The position numbers were made by a program, and so were the translations under genes. 64,000 nucleotides of DNA from Setophaga petechia (lineage: Eukaryota; Chordata; Aves; Passeriformes; Parulidae): the NCBI GenBank assembly GCA_024362935.1, contig JANCRA010000066.1:2843501-2907500 (forward strand), in the 5' to 3' direction. This document shows, piece after piece, positions 58,001-64,000 of the stretch (position 1 is its first letter; every line of letters begins with the position of its first letter). The notes under the pieces are model-generated. The model had not been told where the DNA came from, did no database searches, and saw nothing but the letters and a program-made list of their open reading frames with translations.

Positions 58001-58142
58001 GGACTCGGTGGACCGGCAGCGGCAGGAGGCCCGCAAGCGGCTCCTGGCAGCCAAGCGAGCCGCCTCCTTCCGCCAGAGCTCGGCCACCGAGAGCGCGGAC
58101 AGCATCGAGATCTACATCCCCGAGGCGCAGACCCGGCTGTGA
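51050..58142 (+). CDS. DLGAP3: DLGAP3 (SAPAP3/GKAP3), postsynaptic scaffold, whole gene
   Basis: DLGAP3 links PSD-95 guanylate-kinase domains to Shank in excitatory synapses. Ten coding exons: 51050-52063, 52942-53144, 53652-53718, 53817-54051, 54511-54851, 54960-55045, 56494-56918, 57160-57251, 57445-57588, 57924-58142, giving 941 aa (957 if exon 3 starts at 53604). Features: start MMKGYHG; conserved LPPTLLDQFEKQLP; a 13-His run at residues 190-202; WWSSDDNLDSDS; GK-binding-type repeats CRRMRSGSYIKAMGD (357-371) and FRMRSHSYLRAI (462-473); dynein-light-chain-like GVQVE and GVQAD motifs; KAPPPIPPG; the C-terminal GKAP homology domain; and the Shank PDZ ligand QTRL. From memory human DLGAP3 is 979 aa and aligns throughout. 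ATG at 51053 is an alternative start that fits the human MRGYHG better. All introns are GT-AG. Confidence 0.97.
52942..53144 (+). CDS. DLGAP3: DLGAP3 coding exon 2
   Basis: Residues 339-405 and two bases of 406: VPQDEWSGYPAGKDGEIPC, then the GK-binding-type repeat. The donor is AA|GTAAGG, which lies inside the apparent stop TAA of the open frame. Confidence 0.95.
53652..53718 (+). CDS. DLGAP3: DLGAP3 coding exon 3 (short, conserved acceptor)
   Basis: Joined to exon 2 it gives DQARTNCCTPPRMLPRG, which closely fits human DQARINCCVPPRI as I remember it. The acceptor ACTGTCCCAG ends at 53651. A second, pyrimidine-richer acceptor (CACTGTCTCTCATTAG) ends at 53603 and would add 16 residues in frame. 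The donor is CAG|GTACGT. Confidence 0.75.
53817..54051 (+). CDS. DLGAP3: DLGAP3 coding exon 4
   Basis: Residues 429-506 and one base of 507: INDELNHQFEAVCESVFGEV through LDLPGCFRMRSHSYLRAIQA and a CSQDDDC motif. The donor is CTT|GTGAGT. Confidence 0.95.
54511..54851 (+). CDS. DLGAP3: DLGAP3 coding exon 5
   Basis: Residues 507-620: SFSYRKAPPPIPPG, ISVTAQSSTESTHDSY, then LIIKAIPGREELRSLARQRK and SIGVQ. The acceptor is CCCACAACAG and the donor CAG|GTGGGC. Confidence 0.95.
54960..55045 (+). CDS. DLGAP3: DLGAP3 coding exon 6
   Basis: Residues 621-648 and two bases of 649: VEAVSDSDTESRSQREFHSI, then GVQVEEDK. The acceptor is CCTCGGCAG and the donor AAAAG|GTACCA. Confidence 0.94.
55580..56245 (-). 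mobile_element. probable solo LTR of an endogenous retrovirus in DLGAP3 intron 6
   Basis: A 666-bp AT-rich block, sharply distinct from its GC-rich surroundings, begins TGATTTATT and ends GTCTCA (TG...CA), flanked by GGGG on both sides. Read on the minus strand, AATAAACACACAC near 55670 fits an LTR poly(A) signal. No internal viral genes are present. The family is not identified, and the GGGG target repeat could be chance. Confidence 0.5.
56124..56329 (+). repeat. tandem duplication copy A (LTR end, intron end, degraded exon 7 start)
   Basis: The 206-bp left copy contains the last ~120 bp of the LTR-like block, the intron sequence GGACAATCCCTGCTGG to CTCTCCCTGTCTCC, then a shortened version of the start of exon 7 (TTCAAGCACTCCAACAGCG, then TCACAGCG). 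The acceptor AG and the first exon bases are missing here. Confidence 0.88.
56330..56530 (+). repeat. tandem duplication copy B (contains the working exon 7 acceptor)
   Basis: The 201-bp right copy has the same order as copy A: LTR fragment 56330-56434, intron end, an intact acceptor GTCTCCGCAG, and the first 37 bp of exon 7 (56494-56530). Identity to copy A is high apart from small gaps. Confidence 0.88.
56494..56918 (+). CDS. DLGAP3: DLGAP3 coding exon 7 (GKAP domain start)
   Basis: Residues 649-790 and one base of 791: RRARFKRSNSVTAGVQADLE, ATEDKALQFGRPFQRHSSEP, VHTQGQWAYREDY, then WIERGSRSLPDSGRASPC, GEWFIKLLQAEVEKMEGWCQ and EAEDYDLPEE. The donor is GAGA|GTGAGT. Confidence 0.95.
57160..57251 (+). 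CDS. DLGAP3: DLGAP3 coding exon 8
   Basis: Residues 791-821: ILEKIRSAVGSAQLLMSQKV and QQFYRLCQQNM. It lies in the helical GKAP domain. The acceptor is CCCCCCCAG and the donor ATG|GTGAGT. Confidence 0.95.
57445..57588 (+). CDS. DLGAP3: DLGAP3 coding exon 9
   Basis: Residues 822-869: DPNAFPVPTFQDLAGFWDLL to NGWKIMEPK. It is a highly conserved part of the GKAP domain. Phase 0 at both ends. Confidence 0.95.
57924..58142 (+). CDS. DLGAP3: DLGAP3 coding exon 10 (C-terminus)
   Basis: Residues 870-941: EEKKVPPPIPKKPPRSKV, then KERSLDSVDRQRQEARKRLL, and the end IEIYIPEAQTRL, the Shank PDZ ligand. The stop TGA is at 58140-58142. Confidence 0.96.
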   Translation, partial: EEKKVPPPIPKKPPRSKVHPVKERSLDSVDRQRQEARKRLLAAKRAASFRQSSATESADSIEIYIPEAQTRL

Positions 58143-59890
58143 CCGCAGCCTCCGCTTTTCTACCCGGACTGGACGGCGCGGCCGTAGCTCACTGTGATGG
58201 GGGGCCGCGGGGACACCCTGGGGCAGCTCTTGGCCCCACTCACAGCTTCTCTCTTTTCTATCTTAGCCCTTTCGTGGATCCGACGGCGGGTGAACGCAAA
58301 GCCCGGTTCTGCCCCGTCCCCTTGCCCCCCACTGCCCGCATGCCCCTGCCAGCCTCTCCTGGGGTCCGGGGCTCTCCCTCCCTTCCTCTGCCCTCCCTGG
58401 GGCTGTGTCCCAGCTTTCTGTCCCCTTCCCACTCCCCCATCCCTTCTGCACAGCCTCCCCTGCATCCCAACCCAAAGAGAGGTGACCTCCAGCGCCCGGC
58501 CCCGCCGGGCTGGAGGGGAGGGGGCTGCAGGCAGGCCCCCCCGCCTCTCTGTACTCAGTGCAATCCCCTGGTGTGTGGCGGGGACGGGCCCCCAGCCCCT
58601 GCCCCCGGCCACAGCGCCCCAGCCCTGCCCTGCCGGCACGAGGCTTTGGGACGTGCTGGGGACAAAGGGGTCCCCTCGCTGCTCCCCCCCGCCCGCGGCT
58701 CAGGTGCCGTGGGGACCCAGGGCTCCCTCCCCTATATACATATATAAATATAACCCGAGGAATAAACCAGAAACTACACGTGACCAGCGCTGTGTCCTGC
58801 CTGGTGGGACGGGCCAGAGCAGCAGAGGCCCCCCGGTCACGGCGAGCCGCCCCGCTTCCCTCGCACGGAGCATCGCCACACGCGCTTCTCCCCTCCCCGC
58901 TCAGCCCTCCTCCCCCTCAGCCCATCCCTCATCGGTCCGTCCTTCCCTCCTGCCAGCCTGGAGGCCAGGAGCACCTCTGCAATGTGGCACTAGCCAGGGA
59001 CAGGCAATAGTCCCCCCTCCCGTGCCTTGCTGCAGGTGGGAGATGCTCCTCAGTGAGCCCGCCTGCAGTGACAAGGACCACACTGGGCTTGGCACCAGTG
59101 GGTGGGACCGGGGTGTGGGCATGGCCGGCAGCTGTCCCTTGAGTGTGGAGCTAGAGACACCCTCAGGGGGACACCCCTTCCTCCTGCCAGCCTGGAGCCC
59201 TGTGGGGTTGACACCCCAGGATAGGGCTGCCACCTACCTGATGCCTCTCAGGGCCAAGGGACACCCTGGGATGTAGCTGTTCCCAGCTCCCCCATCACTG
59301 TGCACAGAGCCAGGAACAGGGTGGAGAGCTCCCTCCAGGGCAGAGCAGCGTGGTGGGGCAGGAGGCTGCACCTGCCTCATCCCTGTCCTTAACCCCGTCC
59401 TCAAACATCCTGTCCCCCCCTCAGTGTCCCTTTTGGTGGCAGAGGGGGGAGGACCCCCACCCCTGTCCCTCACTCTGCCGCGCCAGCAGCCCCTCGCAGC
59501 ATCACCAGCCACCCCCCAGGGCAGGGCCAGTGGGTGCCAGGTAGCTCCCGAAATCTGGGGCCAAACCTCCCGAAATCTGGGGCCAAACCTCGCCCAGGCC
59601 CTCAGGCAGGGCGGTGGGGTCAGAGGCAGCTGGGGGACGCCTGGCTGGGGTCCCTCGCTCCTGGGGGTCCGTCGGTGCTAAACACCTCCGTGACGGCAGC
59701 ACCCACTCAGCCACCCAAAGCCCTTCCCCACCCCACCCCACTCCCTCTGCACCCCCAATTTAGGGATGTGCCTGGGAAGGGCCCCCGGCCCCCGCCCCGG
59801 CCAGCGCCGTGCAGTGACCGTGACACGTGGCTCCCTTTTTATTGTAACGAACCGCCGCAATTAATAAAGATGACTTTGGTTACTCCGGGC
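58143..59890 (+). other. DLGAP3: DLGAP3 3' UTR
   Basis: GC-rich non-coding sequence after the stop codon, with two poly(A) signals: AATAAA at 58761-58766 (followed by GCTGTGTCCTGCCTGGTGG) and AATAAA at 59863-59868. Both could be used, giving 3' UTRs of about 0.63 and 1.74 kb. Reading frames through it are unsupported. Confidence 0.65.
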
Positions 59891-60039
59891 CAGCGGCCAC
59901 TTCCCTGCGGGGACATGGCCGGCACCGGGCTCGCCTTTCAGCTGCCTCCCATCCTTTTGTGTCCCTGGGGTGGGAAAGGCATGGGTGTGGTGTGGAAATT
60001 GGTGACCGTGGGGTGGGAGAGGGGTTTTTGCAGGTCTCC

Positions 60040-61240
60040 TCGTGGATGTCCCCATGGAAACCTCCCACGGGTGTCCCCATGGGTCTCTGCCCGTGAGTCT
60101 GTCCCCATGGGTGTCCTCCTGTGGGTGTTTCTCTCCCTGTGACTCCCCACGTGAGTCTCCCCTGTGACACCCCCGTGGGTGTCTCGCTGTGACACTCCTC
60201 GTGACTCCTGCATGACTCCGTCTCCCCGTGGCCAAGACACCCTCTGCGATTTGTGCATCTCTCCCTGAATCGTCCCTGGGGCTCCCCTGGGGCTCCTCCC
60301 TGTGTGTCCCCCCATGGGTGACACCCCGTGACTCTCCCCGGGGGTCTCGCCCTGCGGGTGTCTCCCCGTGACACCCCTTGTCCCCTGCATGACTCCACTC
60401 CATGTTCCCCCCTTGTCCTCCCCGGTATGTTCCGCCATCTCCCCTGATGACTCCCCCTCGTGTCCCCTCCACGCTCCCCTCCGTGTCCCCCCATGTCGCC
60501 CCATGGCTCCCCCTCACTGTCCCCCCATATATTCCCCATGACTCCTCCTCGTGTCCCACTGCATCTCTCAATCTTTTTCCCTCCAGTTGTCTTCCCAGGG
60601 TCCCCTCGGTGTCCTCCCCGGTGTTCCCCCGTGTCCCCTTGGTGTTCCCCCCGTGTCCCCCATGATTTCCCTGCCGTGTCCCCCCATGTCCCCTCGGTGT
60701 TCCCCCCGTGTCCCCCATAAGTCTTCCCCTGTATCCCCCTCGGTGTCCCACCGTGTCCCCTACGGTGTCCCCCCTGTGTCCCCCGTGATTCCCCCCGTGT
60801 CCCCCATAATTCCCCCTCGGTGACCCCCATGATTCTCTCTCGTGTCCCCCCGTGTTCTCCTCGTGTGCCCCCCCGTGTCCCCTTGTGTCCCCCATGATTC
60901 CCACCATGTCCCCTCCGTGTCCCCAGCCGCTGTCGCTCCCCCCGTGTCCCCTCAGTGTCCCCCCCGTGTCCCCCCATGTCCCCCCCCCGTGTCCCCTCAG
61001 TGTCCCCCCCGTGTCCCCCCATGTCCCCCCCCCCGTGTCCCAGCCGCTGTCGCTCTCCCCGTGTCCCCTCAGTGTCCCCCCCGTGTCCCCCCATGTCCCC
61101 CCCCCCGTGTCCCCTCAGTGTCCCCCCCGTGTCCCCCCATGTCCCCCCCCGTGTCCCAGCCGCTGTCGCTCTCCCCGTGTCCCCTCAGTGTCCCCCCCGT
61201 GTCCCCCCATGTCCCCCCCCGTGTCCCAGCCGCGGTCGCT
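60040..61240. repeat. C-rich minisatellite array between DLGAP3 and SMIM12
   Basis: About 1.2 kb of short GTGTCCCC-based units. At 60930-61240 this becomes a higher-order repeat containing CCAGCCGCTGTCGCTCTCCC and CGTGTCCCCTCAGTGTCCCC, about four copies. The minus strand is very G-rich. Gly/His/Thr-rich (minus) and Pro/Ser/Cys-rich (plus) open frames are by-products. Confidence 0.92.
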
Positions 61241-61249
61241 CCTCCAGCG

Positions 61250-61509
61250 CTGCAGCTCCCGCGCTGTCCGCCAGGGGGCAGCCCCGCCCCGCCGCTCCCT
61301 CACGGCCGTGACCGGAACGGGCGGGGCCGGGCCCGGGTGAGCGGGGCCGGGGCCGGGGCCGGGGCCGGGGCTGGGCCCGGGTGAGCGGGGCCGGGCGGGG
61401 GTCCCTGCGGACCCGGGCGGGGGTCCCTGCGCGGCCCACGCGGGTCCCCTTTCCCTGCGGCCATTGCTGAAGCCCGGCCGGTAACCGCCGCGTCCCGCCG
61501 CCGGCAGGC
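61250..61509 (+). promoter_or_regulatory. SMIM12: SMIM12 CpG-island promoter and 5' UTR exon region
   Basis: A CG-dense block directly upstream of SMIM12. Donor-like CCCGG|GTGAGC occurs at 61337 and again at 61381, and the acceptor CCGCCGGCAG ends at 61507, two bases before the ATG, so a non-coding first exon is expected. A (GGGGCC)4 run lies at 61343-61366. Confidence 0.6.
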
Positions 61510-61788
61510 ATGTGGTCCGTGCTGTGGGCGGCCGTGCGCTCCAAGGCCCCGTACGTCACCTTCCCGGTGGCCTTCGTGGTGGGGCTGGTGGGCTCCCAGC
61601 TGGAGTGGTTCTTGCGAGGAGACCCCCCGGCCACGGCCCAGGAGGAGAAGAGCATCTCGGAGCAGCGGGAGGACCGCAAGCTGCAGGAGATCGCGGGCGA
61701 GGACCTGACCAAGGTGGTGAGCCTGAAGGACAAGCTGGAGTTCGCCCCTCGGGCCGTGCTCAACAGGAACCGGCCCGAAAAGAGTTAA
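61510..61788 (+). CDS. SMIM12: SMIM12, small integral membrane protein 12
   Basis: A single coding exon of 92 aa, the length I remember for the human protein. The N-terminus [20 protein letters not shown] and the membrane segment (about residues 14-34, [13 protein letters not shown] then SQLEWFLRG) are followed by a charged cytoplasmic or matrix tail with [14 protein letters not shown] and the highly conserved end [20 protein letters not shown] then PEKS. The function is not well established. The ATG was chosen because it follows the acceptor by two bases and matches the conserved MW start. The stop codon TAA (61786-61788) overlaps an AATAAA (61787-61792). Its position beside DLGAP3 matches mammalian synteny. 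Confidence 0.95.
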   Translation: MWSVLWAAVRSKAPYVTFPVAFVVGLVGSQLEWFLRGDPPATAQEEKSISEQREDRKLQEIAGEDLTKVVSLKDKLEFAPRAVLNRNRPEKS

Positions 61789-62374
61789 TAAAGGGTGATT
61801 TGGGCAAAGGCGGTGCCCTGGAGCTGGGGAGCCCCCTGACACCTGCACTGCTTCCACCAGCCTCCCTCCTGCACCTGCTGCTCCTCACCGGAGGGTCAGG
61901 TTTGCCACCCCATGGATTTGCTCAAGGTACCCAGAGCTCGGTGGCAGAGCGGGCACAGAGCCGTGTGTGGAGATGGAGAGAGTCTGAAACTCCTCAGCTC
62001 TCACCAGGCCTGGCTCCTGCACCACAAAACACTCTCGGCCTGGTTCCATCTGTGTCTCCTCAGGTTTGATTTGTTCCATGGTGTGAAAGTAGAAGAAGTT
62101 TGGACCTGAGTGCCAGGGGATGGGGTCAGGCTGACCACCAGTGACAGGAGGAACTGCAGCCCTGCTTCCAGATCCCCTGTGGCTCTCGATGAACCCCAAC
62201 ACAGCCCCACGCCACAATGTACTACAGCAGCCATGGAGCTCTCTGGGGACCCCCTCCCTGCATCATCCCACCCAGGAACGGTGACAGGGGGAGCTGAAAG
62301 TCTTGGTCCTGCTCCCTGGTGGTGCTCTGAGTGTGGCAACGTGTTGGGAATGGGGAGGTCGCTGCCCTCTGCAC

Positions 62375-62380
62375 AATAAA
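62375..62380 (+). terminator. SMIM12: SMIM12 poly(A) signal
   Basis: AATAAA about 590 bp after the stop codon, followed by TTCTGTCAGTTCTCGGGCC and TGTGTCTCC. It is more likely used than the AATAAA that overlaps the stop codon. Confidence 0.65.
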
Positions 62381-62399
62381 CTTCTGTCAGTTCTCGGGC

Positions 62400-64000
62400 C
62401 TCTGTGTCTCCTGCATCAGCACAGCCCCAGCCCTGTCTCAGGGCATGTCTCTGCTCCCTGTGTGTTCAAGAAGCAGCTGCTGCTGTGGGACAAATGCCAT
62501 TGCTGTGCCTGGCCGGGCGCTGGCAGCAGGGTGGTGGGCAGGAAGGAGAAGGAGTCACCCAATTCCCAGCCCGTGCCTCCCTCCCAGCTCCCCCAGCTGC
62601 GTCAGCTGCTTCCGTTTGACCTCTTTATCTGGAGGAGAAGGGCTGTGACAGCACAGGGTGGGGTCCCAGGGGACGGGGGTCCCACTGGGGTGCTGAGCAG
62701 GGAGAGGCTGCAGCAGGCACTGGCTGGTGTCCCCCCAGGCTCAGGCATTGCTGGCACAGCAGGGACAAGCCCCAGCCAGAGCTGCCTGAGCAGGGCCAGG
62801 GCCGGGGTTATCGCTGCCTCCTGCTTTGTTTTTTCCCGTGGTGCCTGAGCAAGGCCCCGGCTCTGCCCCGGCCCGGCCTTCCCCTCCTGGGGACGATAAA
62901 TCTGCCGTGCCGGTGCGAGCACCGGGGTCAGCGGGCAGCCAGCATTCACACCGCGCTGTGCTGTGCCCCGGGGCCGTTCCTGCCCGCTGACAGCTTTACT
63001 GCCCTGCTCCCGGCTCTGTTTGCTGCCCGAGTGCTGTCCTGGCCTGGACTGCTGCCCTCAGCTGGGCTCATGGAACACTCTGACCTTTGCTGCGAGGGCA
63101 GCTGAGCCTCGGCAGAAGGTGCAGGAGGAGCCTGGCTGTGATATAGAGCCTGTCCCAGCCCTGTGCCACTGCCACCTCCCGCCAGTGCCCACCACGTTGT
63201 CCCCCTGGCAGGCTGGCACTGTCCCCTGAAGTAGCCCCTTCCCCTTTGTCTGCTGCTTTCCCAGCCAGCCTGTGGGGTGACGGCTGTGCCCTATTGTGTG
63301 CTGCGGTGGGAATGGTCCTGTTCCTTCTCCCAGCTGGGACCGGCTCGGAAGCTGTCTGTGAAATGCCTTTGTTCACCCCGCGCCGGAGCGGCTCCCCCGG
63401 CTGTTTACAGCCCATTGATCCCCTCGTTCCCAGGGCCGGGGCACAATCGGCCTTTGGGGGGGCCTCGCTGCCCCATTTCCTGCCCCATGCAGTGTCGGTG
63501 GGGAGGCTGCTGCAGCACAGCGCTGGAGGGATGCCCCGGGGAAGGACTGAGCCCTGATGGTGACAGCTTGGGCATTGATGGCACCTGGCCGGCAGCCCCT
63601 GCCCTGCTCCCATCCCTGCCTGTGGCACTTCCAGCTGTTTTCCGTGTGTCTGGGGACTCCCGTCCATCCGCCAGCCCTGCTGCAGCTCTGTGGATTCCCG
63701 CAGGCGCTGGGACAGGGGTGAAACTTCTTCCCAGACTCGTTGCTTTTTCTCCTAAGCCTTCAGTGCTGTAAACCCACCCTTCCTCCCATTGAATCCCAAC
63801 AATGTGCTGCTTGGGAAGTGCCGGCGGGACAAGAATAGGAGCGGGCAGCTCTCAGGGCTAGGGCGAGCAGCCCTCATGGAGAGCCAGAGGAAGCTTTGCT
63901 GAATAAGCCATTATGGTAAAAGCCCTCCCGAGCCTGCACTCAGCCACTCACGTGCAAATGCTCGGTCTGGTGCAGGGGTTTGTGATCCAGCTGTTCCCAG
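62400..64000. other. GC-rich intergenic DNA at the right edge
   Basis: No gene was recognised. In mammals the connexin genes GJA4 and GJB3-5 come next after SMIM12, but no connexin motif is visible within this window. An AT-richer patch near 63820-63950 (GAATAAGCCATTATGGTAAA) may be regulatory. Confidence 0.45.

Noticed and set aside
59880..61094. Minus-strand Gly/His/Thr-rich open frame of 404 codons
   Set aside because: Pure by-product of the GTGTCCCC array; period and composition follow the repeat.
62400..64000. A connexin (GJA4/GJB3-like) gene expected to the right of SMIM12
   Set aside because: No connexin extracellular-loop cysteine pattern or membrane-protein frame appears before the window ends.

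Overview
This is vertebrate nuclear DNA, almost certainly from a bird. The evidence is fragments of CR1-type LINEs (the dominant avian retroposon), compact intron-bearing genes, many GC-rich minisatellites and CpG islands, and a gene order I recognise. Four conserved genes lie on the + strand in the order SFPQ, TMEM35B, DLGAP3, SMIM12, which is the human 1p34.3 order read in one direction. A fifth gene, for a PAF-receptor-like GPCR, sits between TMEM35B and DLGAP3. No bacterial, plasmid, phage, CRISPR, rRNA or tRNA feature was seen. A songbird is possible, but the species is not established.

Layout. 1-7.4 kb: moderately AT-rich intergenic DNA with a 41-bp minisatellite and four CR1 pieces. 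7.5-15.5 kb: SFPQ (ten coding exons, 639 aa), with a CpG-island promoter carrying five CCAAT boxes and a 2.6-kb last intron. 15.5-24.2 kb: AT-rich, repeat-poor DNA after the SFPQ poly(A) signal, with several exon-like segments that could form an alternative spliced 3' tail. Near 24.2 kb base composition switches to GC-rich. 24.86-26.41 kb: TMEM35B (three exons, 139 aa). 28.34-29.34 kb: the GPCR (one coding exon, 334 aa). 29.5-51 kb: GC-rich non-coding DNA with two CpG islands (about 32.0-32.8 and 37.0-37.4 kb) that are candidate DLGAP3 first exons, many minisatellites, and a series of short AT-rich islands resembling conserved cis-regulatory elements. 51.05-58.14 kb: the ten DLGAP3 coding exons (941 aa, or 957 aa with an alternative acceptor), followed by its 3' UTR to 58.8 or 59.9 kb. 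60.0-61.25 kb: a C-rich minisatellite array. 61.51-61.79 kb: SMIM12 (92 aa, one coding exon) with a poly(A) signal at 62.38 kb. 62.4-64 kb: no recognisable gene.

The genes do not form a pathway; they are linked by conserved synteny. SFPQ is a nuclear RNA-binding paraspeckle protein. TMEM35B and SMIM12 are small membrane proteins. The GPCR is probably a lipid-mediator receptor. DLGAP3 is a postsynaptic scaffold. The points most worth a second look are a tandem duplication in DLGAP3 that copied the end of an LTR-like element, an intron end and the first 37 bp of an exon; two in-frame competing acceptors in DLGAP3; the extra GPCR in this syntenic block; and the splicing structure at the 3' end of SFPQ.
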